DNA from: JANQMY01 sp965227095
Lineage (GTDB): Bacteria > Pseudomonadota > Alphaproteobacteria > JANQMY01
NCBI GenBank assembly: GCA_965227095.1
Contig: CBDDFL010000001.1
Span: 1,612,001 to 1,676,000, forward strand
Direction: 5' to 3'
Length of the DNA: 64,000 nucleotides
Within the stretch, counting starts at the first letter, position 1. The number at the start of each line of letters is the position of its first letter. Below, in pieces: positions 1 to 7,331 of this stretch. Both the position numbers and the translations under genes were made by a program. A model generated the notes under the pieces. That model was not told the DNA's origin. It made no database searches and saw only the letters and a list, made by a program, of their open reading frames with translations.

Positions 1-722
1 GTGCCGATATTGATGGTTGTGTAGGGCGGCTCGAAGGCGTTATCGCAACGCTCGGTGGCTTGCATGTGGTGGGCGAGATCCCCAAGCTTTCCCATCAGGG
101 CGGCCGCTGCCGCGATCGCGTTTGCCCCCAGATTTTGCTTACTGGAATGCGCTTCCTTTCCGGTGATTGTGGTTGAAAAGGTCCGTATCCCTTTGTGACG
201 GTTCACCACTTTCATATCCGATGGTTCGCCGACGATGACGATTTCGGGGCGCGGCATCTCGGTGGCAATCTTCTTGATCATGGAGCCGACGCCGATGCAT
301 CCCACCTCTTCATCGTATGAAAATGCCAAATGGATCGGGCGGGCCAGCGGCTTTTCGACGAATATGGGAACGTAAGACAGGGCCAGCGCCAGAAAGCTTT
401 TCATGTCGCATGTGCCGCGCCCGTAAAGGCGCCCGTCTTTTTCGACCACGCTAAAGGGGTCCGTGTCCCAGGGCTGCCCATCGACCGGCACCACATCTGT
501 GTGTCCGGACAGCACAATCCCGCCCGGTTCATTGGGGCCGATCGTGGCGTACAGATTGGCTTTCTTGCCATCCTCGTTCGGCACAAGAACCGGCTCAATA
601 TGCCATCGCGCCAAGTAGTCACAAACAAAATCGATGAGGTCGAGATTGCTGTTGCGTGATGTGGTGTCAAACGAAATGAGATGGTGAAGGAGTTCACGGG
701 TTGTTTCCATGCGGTGATGCAT
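1..722 (-). CDS. argE: Acetylornithine deacetylase (M20 family), C-terminus cut off by window edge
   Basis: Zinc-dependent M20 peptidase-family enzyme expected to remove the acetyl group from N-acetylornithine in cytoplasmic arginine synthesis. About 240 residues are visible of a family that usually has about 390. Metal-binding motifs are in place: LSGHTDVVP with His74 and Asp76, GRGTCDM with Asp106, and DEEVGC with the paired glutamates near 138-139. The chosen ATG has AAGGA seven bases upstream and lies 9 bases after the trkH stop, so the two are probably co-transcribed; a second in-frame ATG is at 710. DapE and related amidohydrolases share the fold, but the overall match is best to ArgE. 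Confidence 0.9.
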   Translation of the reverse strand, partial: MHHRMETTRELLHHLISFDTTSRNSNLDLIDFVCDYLARWHIEPVLVPNEDGKKANLYATIGPNEPGGIVLSGHTDVVPVDGQPWDTDPFSVVEKDGRLYGRGTCDMKSFLALALSYVPIFVEKPLARPIHLAFSYDEEVGCIGVGSMIKKIATEMPRPEIVIVGEPSDMKVVNRHKGIRTFSTTITGKEAHSSKQNLGANAIAAAAALMGKLGDLAHHMQATERCDNAFEPPYTTINIG

Positions 723-731
723 AGCGTGTCC

Positions 732-2180
732 TTACATGCGCCAGAAACCGGGCGTAAATATAATCAGTACGGTGAATAGTTCCAAACGGCCGAGCAACAT
801 ACCCGCCGACATAAGCCATTTTGCTTCTTCGGACAGGTCATGAAATGTCCCCGCAGGTCCCACCAAATTTCCCAATCCGGGCCCGACATTGGCAATCGAT
901 GTTGCGGCAGACGACAGGGCTGTTACGAAATCAAGTCCGGTAAAGCTTAAGGCTAAGGCCAGCATGAAGATACTGGCAAAGAACAAAAAGAAGAAGCTCA
1001 TCACGGACGTTATGACGGCTTGGTCAATCGGCCGGCCGGCATAACGCGGTGTGAAAATGCCATGGGGGTACAAGGTTCGCCCCACATGCGACGCCATGGC
1101 AGCCCACACCACGTTGAACCGGAAGATTTTGATGCCACAGGATGTGGACCCCGCGCAGCCGCCGATGAACATGATCCAAAACAGGGCCACCACGGCGAAC
1201 GGTCCCCACGCATTATAGTTTTGGGACGAATATCCCGTCCCCGTCATGACGGAAACAAGATTGAAAGCGGAATAGCGAAGCGTGTCCCACCCGTCATTGA
1301 TGCCCGCATAGAGTTGATAACTGGTCATCACGGCGACCAGAAAGACAACCGCAATCAGAAAGATGCGTACTTGTACATCTTGGAACAGAGCCCCTCTTTT
1401 TCCTTGGACCGTTTGTAAATAGAGCGCGAAAGGCAGAGACCCAACCAGCATGAAGACAACGACGATGTATTCAATCAGGACACTGTCAAACCCCCCAATG
1501 GATGCATCCCGCGTTGAGAAACCACCGGTCGCAATTGTCGTCATGGCATGCGCGATGCTTTCAAACCAATTCATTCCGGCAACGCGTAAGCAGACGGCGC
1601 ATACAAATGTGAGAACCACGTAAATCAGCGTGATGGACAAGGCGAAGCGGGCAGCGCTGGGCAGAACCTTTTCCGGCGTATCAAACGCTTCCACCTTAAA
1701 TAATTGCATGCCGCCAATTTGCAGCATGGGCAACATGGCAACCGCCATCACGACAATGCCGACGCCGCCCAGCCATTGCAGCAAGGCCCGCCACAGAAGA
1801 ATGCCGGGAGGGGCAGAATCCAACCCGACAATGACGGTGGATCCCGTGGTTGTTAGGCCGGACATGCTTTCGAAAAAAGCATCCGTGTAGGACATATTGA
1901 GTTGGGAGAATGCCAACGGCATGGCGGCAAAAGCAGCGAGAGCCACCCATGAGAAAATCGTCATGATGAATGCTTGTTGCAAGCTCAAGCGATCGCCTTG
2001 ACCCCAATTAATCAGTGTCATGCTGATGCCGATGAAAAGCGTCAGCAAGCCGCTGCCCAGAAAGGTCTGCCAGTCATCATTGTCGGCCAGCACATCCACC
2101 AGCGCTGGAATGAACATGGCGGCCCCAAGGGTGGTCAGCAAGAGACCAGCGACGAGAAGTATGGGGCGGATGTCAAACAC
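732..2180 (-). CDS. trkH: Trk-type potassium uptake protein TrkH
   Basis: Ion-conducting membrane subunit of a Trk potassium transporter, 482 residues, the usual length for TrkH. The sequence is strongly hydrophobic and has the four pore-loop signatures of the superfamily: TTTGST near 110-115, TIATGGFST, MTGTGYSS and TSIANVGPG, each carrying the filter glycine. It would work with a cytoplasmic TrkA NAD-binding subunit, which is not in the window. The start is GTG at 2180; no convincing Shine-Dalgarno is seen. It lies directly upstream of argE in the same orientation, and a strong terminator separates it from folE. Confidence 0.95.
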   Translation of the reverse strand: MFDIRPILLVAGLLLTTLGAAMFIPALVDVLADNDDWQTFLGSGLLTLFIGISMTLINWGQGDRLSLQQAFIMTIFSWVALAAFAAMPLAFSQLNMSYTDAFFESMSGLTTTGSTVIVGLDSAPPGILLWRALLQWLGGVGIVVMAVAMLPMLQIGGMQLFKVEAFDTPEKVLPSAARFALSITLIYVVLTFVCAVCLRVAGMNWFESIAHAMTTIATGGFSTRDASIGGFDSVLIEYIVVVFMLVGSLPFALYLQTVQGKRGALFQDVQVRIFLIAVVFLVAVMTSYQLYAGINDGWDTLRYSAFNLVSVMTGTGYSSQNYNAWGPFAVVALFWIMFIGGCAGSTSCGIKIFRFNVVWAAMASHVGRTLYPHGIFTPRYAGRPIDQAVITSVMSFFFLFFASIFMLALALSFTGLDFVTALSSAATSIANVGPGLGNLVGPAGTFHDLSEEAKWLMSAGMLLGRLELFTVLIIFTPGFWRM

Positions 2181-2197
2181 GGGCGCACCGGCTCAAT

Positions 2198-2254
2198 AAA
2201 AAAGGGCGCTTCGGGCCAGCGGTCTTTTGCAAACGCTGATGCTCAAAACGCCCT
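2198..2254 (-). terminator. Intrinsic terminator after folE
   Basis: Read on the minus strand, AGGGCG and CAGCG arms pair with CGCTG and CGCCCT arms to make a two-part hairpin that ends in a run of six T. It lies between the folE stop and the trkH start and should end folE transcription, so trkH needs its own promoter or readthrough. Confidence 0.8.
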
Positions 2255-2303
2255 AATGGCTACTGAGGACGGATGATTCCGTCAAGTGTGTCTGGTCAGC
2301 GCC

Positions 2304-2930
2304 TTAGCTTTCCATGGTGCTGGCCGGATTTCCGATAATCGTCAGGAATTCGCGCCGTGTCATGGGATCGCGGCGGAAGGAACCCAGCATGGTGCTGGTC
2401 ACCATGGTGACGCCGGTTTTGTGAACGCCGCGAGTGGTCATGCACTGGTGGGACGCTTCGATCACCACCGCAACCCCCTGTGGTTCCAGCACGTCTTGGA
2501 TTGTGTTTGCGATTTGGGCCGTCATTTTCTCTTGAACTTGCAGGCGCCGCGCGAAGACCTCTACCACGCGGGCTAGTTTGGAAATGCCGACCACTTTGTT
2601 TGTGGGCAGATAGGCAACGTGTGCCCTTCCGATAATGGGCGCTAAATGATGCTCACAGTGAGATTCAAAGCGAATATCCCGCAAAAGGATCATCTCGTCA
2701 TAGCCTTCGACTTCCTCGAAGGTGCGGGCGAGATATTCCACGGGATCTTGTTCGTAGCCGCTGAACCAATCTCGATATGCCTTGGCGACGCGCTTTGGCG
2801 TATCCAACAAGCCTTCACGATCGGGGTCGTCGCCGGCCCATTGAAGAAGCGTCCGAACAGCCTGTTCGGCTTCTTCGCGCGTCGGGCGTTCTAGAAATTC
2901 TTGGTGTGCAGCGGTGTCGACAGCGCTCAT
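2304..2930 (-). CDS. folE: GTP cyclohydrolase I
   Basis: Catalyses GTP to 7,8-dihydroneopterin triphosphate, the first step of folate (and some queuosine/pterin) synthesis, as a cytoplasmic homodecamer. It has 208 residues, normal for the family. The zinc ligands are visible as Cys92 and His95 in SHCEHHLAP and Cys163 in SHQCMTTRG; the TPKRVAKAY and VVGISKLARVVEVF blocks are typical. The chosen ATG is ten bases after AGGAG; an in-frame TTG two codons earlier (2936) is too close to that site. The gene stands alone, bounded by a terminator downstream. Confidence 0.97.
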   Translation of the reverse strand: MSAVDTAAHQEFLERPTREEAEQAVRTLLQWAGDDPDREGLLDTPKRVAKAYRDWFSGYEQDPVEYLARTFEEVEGYDEMILLRDIRFESHCEHHLAPIIGRAHVAYLPTNKVVGISKLARVVEVFARRLQVQEKMTAQIANTIQDVLEPQGVAVVIEASHQCMTTRGVHKTGVTMVTSTMLGSFRRDPMTRREFLTIIGNPASTMES

Positions 2931-3046
2931 TATCAAGCTTCTCCTGTTTTTTCTTGTGGCCGCAGCCGTTTTTTAGGCGGGCATTGATTGTTACGATGCC
3001 GACGCCGACATGGATCATAACGCGGCGGCTATGAGATGGCGTGTTT

Positions 3047-3073
3047 GCGGCTAACCTTCAATGGATTAGCCGC
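3047..3073. repeat. Inverted repeat between apaG and folE
   Basis: Perfect 8-base arms, GCGGCTAA and TTAGCCGC, separated by 11 bases. No T-run follows on either strand. It sits in the 199-base gap downstream of apaG and upstream of folE and could be an operator or a weak transcript end. Confidence 0.5.
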
Positions 3074-3129
3074 CTTCAAAAACGCGTGACAAGAGGATAA
3101 TGGCAGAAAATACCGAAAATGGGGCAGAT

Positions 3130-3522
3130 TTATTGGATCAGCTGATTTTCGTGGGGGCTGTCGAGCGAAAATGCTGGAATCGTCACCTGAAATGTCTCCC
3201 CGTCATGAGTTTCCATCTCATAATTACCGGCCATGATGCCGGATCCAGCGGATAGGTGAACGCCGCTGGTATAGCGGAAGGCTTCGCCGGGTTGCAGTAC
3301 CGGCTGCTTCCCCACAACACCTTCCCCATGTACTTCTTGAACGCGCCCTAGGGAATCCGTGATGTGCCAATAGCGATTGCGCAATTGAACTGTTTTGTCG
3401 CCATTATTCTCAATGACGATGTGATACACCCATACAAACAGGTTTTCGTTGGGTATGGACTGATCGTCCATGTAACTTGGTTCGACCGAAACGCAGATCT
3501 TCTGCGTGGTACCATCGCTCAT
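3130..3522 (-). CDS. apaG: ApaG domain protein
   Basis: Small single-domain ApaG protein of 130 residues with an Ig-like beta fold; the family is annotated as a Co2+/Mg2+ efflux-associated protein in bacteria, but its molecular role is poorly known. The conserved core is clear: VYHIVIENNGDKTVQL, RYWHITDSLG and GEGVVGKQPVLQPGEAFRYTSG, followed by GIMAGNYEM. The ATG at 3522 is preceded by GTGGGG; a TTG six codons upstream is possible but less likely. In many alphaproteobacteria apaG lies close to metZ, as here (metZ ends 175 bases upstream on the same strand). Confidence 0.93.
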   Translation of the reverse strand: MSDGTTQKICVSVEPSYMDDQSIPNENLFVWVYHIVIENNGDKTVQLRNRYWHITDSLGRVQEVHGEGVVGKQPVLQPGEAFRYTSGVHLSAGSGIMAGNYEMETHDGETFQVTIPAFSLDSPHENQLIQ

Positions 3523-3551
3523 TCTATCTACCCCACTCAATACGCAACGGT

Positions 3552-3576
3552 GCCGCCGTTTTTCGGCGGCTTTTTT
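3552..3576 (+). terminator. Strong plus-strand intrinsic terminator in front of apaG
   Basis: GCCGCCG, a TTTTT loop, CGGCGGC and then six T form a textbook intrinsic terminator for rightward transcription. The neighbouring genes (folE, apaG, metZ) all run leftward, so no annotated transcript needs it. It may end an antisense or small RNA crossing apaG. Confidence 0.75.
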
Positions 3577-3697
3577 CTGGTCGGGGGAAAGCCGACTATT
3601 TCGGCAATTATAGGCGATGTCTAGAGCAAACCCACACTTTAGGTGAGGGAATGCGCTAGTTTTTGCAGATATGGTTACGATCTGCGGTGAAATTGGA

Positions 3698-4891
3698 TCA
3701 AATATTGGCTAACGCGGCACCGAGGTCTTCGCAGATATCTTCGGGGTCTTCCAGGCCGACCGACAAACGCACCATGCTGTCCGTGATGCCAAGCTCTGCC
3801 CGTGCCTCTGGTGTGAGGCGGGAATGGGTTGTGGTCGCCGGGTGGGTGATCAGACTTTTTGCGTCGCCCAGATTGTTTGAAATATCCACAAGCGTCAGCG
3901 CATTCTCAAAGCGGAATGCCGCCTCTTTGCCGCCGTTAACCTCAAAAGTGACCACATTTCCACCGGCTTCCATTTGGGTTTTGGCAAGTTGATACTGGGG
4001 GTGGTCTTCCCGGTGCGGATAAAGCAGCCGGGTTACGTGTGGCTGCTCGGCCAGAAAGTCCGCGACCTTAACCGCGGACCGGCAGTGTTCGTGCACGCGC
4101 AAATCTAAGGTTTCCAAGGATTTGAGCAGAACCCAGGCATTGAAGGGGCTTAAGGCCGGACCGGTATTCCGTAAAAAACTGTGCAAGTGGTCGTTGAGAA
4201 AGTCCTCTTTGCAGAGGATCACACCGCCAAGGCAGCGGCCTTGCCCGTCAATATGTTTGGTGGCCGAATAAACAGTCACGTCCGCGCCAAATTCATGCGG
4301 GCGCTGAAGAATAGGGGTGGCAAACACATTATCCACAATCAAGCGGGCACCTGCTTTGTGTGCGATATCGGCCACCGATCTCAAATCAATAATCTCTAAT
4401 GTGGGATTGGCCGGCGTTTCCAGGAACAAAACTTTTGTATTGGGCTGGACCGCGTCTTCCCATTGGTTCAGATCGGGTCCGTCGACCAATGTCACCTCGA
4501 TCCCGAAACGGGGAAGCACATTGTCCAGGATGAAGCGGCAGCTTCCGAATAGAGCCTTGGCGGACACAACGTGGTCGCCCGCGCTAAGGTGGCACAGCAT
4601 GGTTGCGGTAACCGCTGCCATGCCAGTGGCCGTGGCGCGCGCGGCGGGCATCCCCTCAAGGGCGGCCATACGGTCTTCAAACATGCCGACCGTCGGATTG
4701 CCGAAACGGCTGTAGATAAATCCCGCTTCTTCGTCCTTGAAACGCCGTTCTGCCTGTTCCGCACTGTCATAGGCATAGCCCGACGTCATGAACATGGCTT
4801 CGGAGGTTTCCTGAAATTGGGATCGATTGGTGCCGCTGCGCACCGCGCGGGTTTTAGAGCGCCAAGTTTGATTTGTCTGTTTGTCGGTCAT
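3698..4891 (-). CDS. metZ: O-succinylhomoserine sulfhydrylase
   Basis: PLP enzyme of the Cys/Met-metabolism family that makes homocysteine from O-succinylhomoserine and sulfide in methionine synthesis. It has 397 residues. The PLP lysine is in SATKHIDGQGR near residue 210, the cofactor-binding Asp is in LIVDNVFATP, and the family signatures SRFGNPT and TLVDISNNLGDAKSLITHPATTTH are present. The ATG is preceded by GAGGGC. Transcription is probably controlled by the SAM-II riboswitch and terminator just upstream, fitting a methionine gene that is shut off by S-adenosylmethionine. MetB/MetY are relatives, but sequence and riboswitch favour MetZ. Confidence 0.95.
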   Translation of the reverse strand: MTDKQTNQTWRSKTRAVRSGTNRSQFQETSEAMFMTSGYAYDSAEQAERRFKDEEAGFIYSRFGNPTVGMFEDRMAALEGMPAARATATGMAAVTATMLCHLSAGDHVVSAKALFGSCRFILDNVLPRFGIEVTLVDGPDLNQWEDAVQPNTKVLFLETPANPTLEIIDLRSVADIAHKAGARLIVDNVFATPILQRPHEFGADVTVYSATKHIDGQGRCLGGVILCKEDFLNDHLHSFLRNTGPALSPFNAWVLLKSLETLDLRVHEHCRSAVKVADFLAEQPHVTRLLYPHREDHPQYQLAKTQMEAGGNVVTFEVNGGKEAAFRFENALTLVDISNNLGDAKSLITHPATTTHSRLTPEARAELGITDSMVRLSVGLEDPEDICEDLGAALANI

Positions 4892-4910
4892 CGCATGCCC
4901 TCGCGATAAT

Positions 4911-4957
4911 GCGGAACCCAAAAAAAATCCCCGGCCTCAAAAAGGTCGGGGTTCCGC
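4911..4957 (-). terminator. Attenuator terminator between SAM-II aptamer and metZ
   Basis: On the minus strand CCCCGACC and GGCCGGGG form an 8-base stem (one A-C mismatch, positions 4929-4951) followed by eight T (4920-4927). An outer pair GCGGAACCC/GGGTTCCGC encloses it. The GGTCG at the 3' end of the aptamer (4960-4964) can pair with CGACC of the terminator's first arm, giving a mutually exclusive antiterminator. Confidence 0.8.
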
Positions 4958-4958
4958 C

Positions 4959-5020
4959 GCGACCTTTTAGCGAGTTTGTTTTACGTGGCCGCAAGCCGGT
5001 CGGCACAAATCACCACGTGG
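4959..5020 (-). promoter_or_regulatory. SAM-II riboswitch aptamer for metZ
   Basis: Recognised by eye from the SAM-II consensus. The minus strand carries P1 arms ACGTGG (5013-5018) and CCACGT (4983-4988), the conserved loop GTGATTTG followed by CCGACCGGCTTGC, and the 3' pseudoknot segment AAACAAACTCGCTAAAAGG. The invariant GCTAAA is at 4967-4972. SAM-II senses S-adenosylmethionine and is found mostly in alphaproteobacteria ahead of metA, metX and metZ genes. The terminator downstream suggests control by transcription termination. Confidence 0.9.
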
Positions 5021-5067
5021 CAAGTGTTTTAGGCAAGTCCGCCTGGGCCGTCAACAGGGGATTGTTC

Positions 5068-5076
5068 TGTGGATAA
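5068..5076 (-). promoter_or_regulatory. DnaA-box match 1
   Basis: TTATCCACA on the minus strand, an exact match to the strong E. coli DnaA box. It lies in the metZ-dcd divergent region. Confidence 0.45.
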
Positions 5077-5153
5077 ATAGGGAAGATGTGTGGAATGTCT
5101 GCCGAATAGGTCAAATACAACCAGCAAAACCCGACGGCAGCGGGGTGAAAAAT

Positions 5154-5162
5154 TGTGGATAA
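5154..5162 (-). promoter_or_regulatory. DnaA-box match 2
   Basis: A second exact TTATCCACA in the same orientation, 86 bases from the first and 110 bases before the dcd start. Two exact 9-mers in 100 bases are unlikely by chance; DnaA control of the dcd-type gene is possible. Confidence 0.45.
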
Positions 5163-5204
5163 CTCTGGGGATGTATGCCGTGCGGAATTGACTTACCGTT
5201 GCGA

Positions 5205-5219
5205 GTCACATCATGTGAC
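5205..5219. promoter_or_regulatory. Palindromic operator candidate upstream of dcd
   Basis: Perfect inverted repeat GTCACAT-C-ATGTGAC, extended on both sides by TTGC and GCAA with a 2-base offset. It lies 53 bases before the dcd start codon. Confidence 0.5.
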
Positions 5220-5271
5220 GCAATGGTAATTTGGGGGTTTCCCTCGGCTTTTTTCGTCTTAAGGGTGAAGC

Positions 5272-6426
5272 ATGACTGCATTGTCATCCACGGCATCTTC
5301 AACACCACCTTCTTTGGCATCGGCCAGTCCTGCAACGGGGTCCGCGTTGAACGCGCCGTCAACGGGCATTCTGCCGTCCCACGCGATCCGGACGCTGATG
5401 CGCGAAGCAAAAATTGGCAGCGCAAACCCCATTTCGGATGATCAGGTCCAGCCTGCCAGCCTGGATCTGCGCCTCGGGGCGGTCGCCTATCGGGTACGGG
5501 CAAGCTTCCTGCCCGGTAAAGACACAAAGGTGGCTGACAAGCTTGAAGCCTTAAGCCTGCACGAAATTGACCTCACCAATGGGGCTGTCCTTGAAACCGG
5601 ATGCGTATACCTGGTGCCGTTGCAGGAAACATTGCAACTGCCGGAACGGGTGTCCGCGGCGGCAAATCCAAAAAGTTCCACAGGCCGCATTGATGTGTTC
5701 ACGCGCTTGATCACCGACGGATCGACCGAATTCGATCAAGTGGCCGCCGGCTATGCGGGCCCTCTGTATGCGGAGATATCGCCTCGCACGTTCAGTGTGT
5801 TGGTGCGGGCGGGGGTGTGCCTCAATCAGATCAGGTTTCGCCGGGGGTCACCGTCCCACAGTGATGCGGCGCTTCTGCGTCTCCACGAAAAAGAAAAGCT
5901 TGTGGACATGCCGGCCGTTATCGATAACGGATTGGCTTTGTCCGTGGACCTTAAGGGGGAAAGCTCCGGAGGATTGATCGGATACCGGGCCAAGCGTCAT
6001 GCAGGGCTGATTGATGTGGAACGCATCGGGGTGTACGAGCTGACCGACTATTGGGAGCCGATCACCGCCAACACCACAGGCCATCTAATTCTAGACCCGG
6101 ACGAATTTTATATTCTCGCGTCCCGGGAAGCGGTTCATGTGCCGCCGACCCACGCCGCTGAAATGGTGCCGTATAATCCCTTGGTGGGCGAATTTCGTGT
6201 GCATTATGCCGGGTTTTTTGACCCCGGTTTTGGCCATGGCGCGCGTTCCCGCGCGGTGCTCGAAGTGCGCAGCCATGATGTGCCCTTTATCTTGGAACAT
6301 GGCCAAATCATTGGCCATCTCGTCTACGAGCAATTGATGGGCGAACCCGTACAGATCTACGGAGATCGCATCGGCTCCCATTACCAAGCCCAGGGCCTGA
6401 AGCTGTCTAAGCACTTCAAACAATAG
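5272..6426 (+). CDS. dcd: 2'-deoxycytidine 5'-triphosphate deaminase, alphaproteobacterial double-length form
   Basis: dCTP deaminase family protein of the dUTPase-like trimeric fold, expected to supply dUTP for thymidylate synthesis in the cytoplasm. At 384 residues it is about twice the E. coli Dcd, with two dUTPase-like halves, as in other alphaproteobacterial proteins with this name. The first half has QPASLDLRLG, NPKSSTGRIDVFTRLITDG and YAEISPRTFSVLVRAG; the second repeats the pattern with FYILASREAV, NPLVGEFRVHYAGFFDPGFG and GQIIGHLVYEQL. About 30 N-terminal residues are Ser/Ala/Pro-rich and probably disordered. AAGGG precedes the ATG. Divergent from metZ. Confidence 0.88.
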   Translation: MTALSSTASSTPPSLASASPATGSALNAPSTGILPSHAIRTLMREAKIGSANPISDDQVQPASLDLRLGAVAYRVRASFLPGKDTKVADKLEALSLHEIDLTNGAVLETGCVYLVPLQETLQLPERVSAAANPKSSTGRIDVFTRLITDGSTEFDQVAAGYAGPLYAEISPRTFSVLVRAGVCLNQIRFRRGSPSHSDAALLRLHEKEKLVDMPAVIDNGLALSVDLKGESSGGLIGYRAKRHAGLIDVERIGVYELTDYWEPITANTTGHLILDPDEFYILASREAVHVPPTHAAEMVPYNPLVGEFRVHYAGFFDPGFGHGARSRAVLEVRSHDVPFILEHGQIIGHLVYEQLMGEPVQIYGDRIGSHYQAQGLKLSKHFKQ

Positions 6427-6448
6427 GCGGTGCCCACAGCATTATTTG

Positions 6449-7219
6449 CTAGGATGGCAGACCGATGGTCATACCACCATCCACAACCATCTCAGCGCCA
6501 GTGATGTAAATGCTTTCGTCGCTGCCCAGATACACCGCCATGTTGCCGATGTCCCGCGCCGGATCTCCCATATAGCCGATCGGCAGAGTGCTTTCGATTT
6601 GCGTGCGCAGTCCGGCCGGATCGGGCACCGCGGCGAACAGCGGATCCATAATGGGTGTGTCGATGATGCCGGGGTGGATCGAATTGCATCGAATACCAAT
6701 CGAGGCATTTTCCAGGGCTACCATTTTTGTCAGTAGGCGGACGCCGCCTTTGCTGGCGCCATAGGCGGACCCCCCTTTCTGACCGCGAAGGCCGACGACC
6801 GAAGACAGATTGATGATCGACCCGGACGCCCCACCTGGGTTTTGCTTCATGGTACGAATGCCATGCTTACACCCCAGAAAGACACCTGTGAGGTTGACGT
6901 CAATAACGCGCTGCCATTGCTCAAGGGGCGTGTCATCGACTGGTGCCGACGTAAAGATCCCCGCATTGTTCACCAACACGTCAAGCCGGCCGTAGTCGTT
7001 TCGGGTCTCCGCAATAAGGGTTTCCCAAATGTCTTCTTGGGAAACATCTTGACGCCGAAACCGCGCGCCAAATTTATCGGCGACCTGTGCGCCTTTTTCC
7101 TCATCAATATCAGTGATGATGACGCGGGCCCCTTCCTCTACAAATCGTTGGGCGATCCCCGTGCCCAGGCCAGATCCACCGCCTGTGATCAGAGCTACTT
7201 TGCCGTCTAGTCTCGCCAT
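6449..7219 (-). CDS. SDR family oxidoreductase
   Basis: Classical short-chain dehydrogenase/reductase of 256 residues, an NAD(P)(H)-dependent alcohol/ketone oxidoreductase. The cofactor motif TGGGSGLG is at 12-19, NNAG at 84-87, catalytic Ser140 and YGASK with Tyr153 and Lys157. Asp37 after the second beta strand (VIITDID) suggests NAD preference. AGGA precedes the ATG. It is closest in pattern to hydroxysteroid-dehydrogenase-like and cyclohexanol-dehydrogenase-like SDRs, but the substrate cannot be read from sequence. It stands alone, converging with dcd. Confidence 0.93.
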   Translation of the reverse strand: MARLDGKVALITGGGSGLGTGIAQRFVEEGARVIITDIDEEKGAQVADKFGARFRRQDVSQEDIWETLIAETRNDYGRLDVLVNNAGIFTSAPVDDTPLEQWQRVIDVNLTGVFLGCKHGIRTMKQNPGGASGSIINLSSVVGLRGQKGGSAYGASKGGVRLLTKMVALENASIGIRCNSIHPGIIDTPIMDPLFAAVPDPAGLRTQIESTLPIGYMGDPARDIGNMAVYLGSDESIYITGAEMVVDGGMTIGLPS

Positions 7220-7331
7220 TTGCGCTTGTCCTCCCGGCTGGATGTCAGCAGATCGATTGTCACGACCTGCTCCTATGTACTAGGGGAAAGCGTAATGGGG
7301 TTCAATCAAGTGTGGCGCGTGATGCTGGCCG

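Noticed and set aside
5041..5271. Possible replication origin at metZ-dcd
   Set aside because: Only two DnaA boxes, no clear unwinding element and no origin-linked genes such as dnaA, hemE or parAB nearby.
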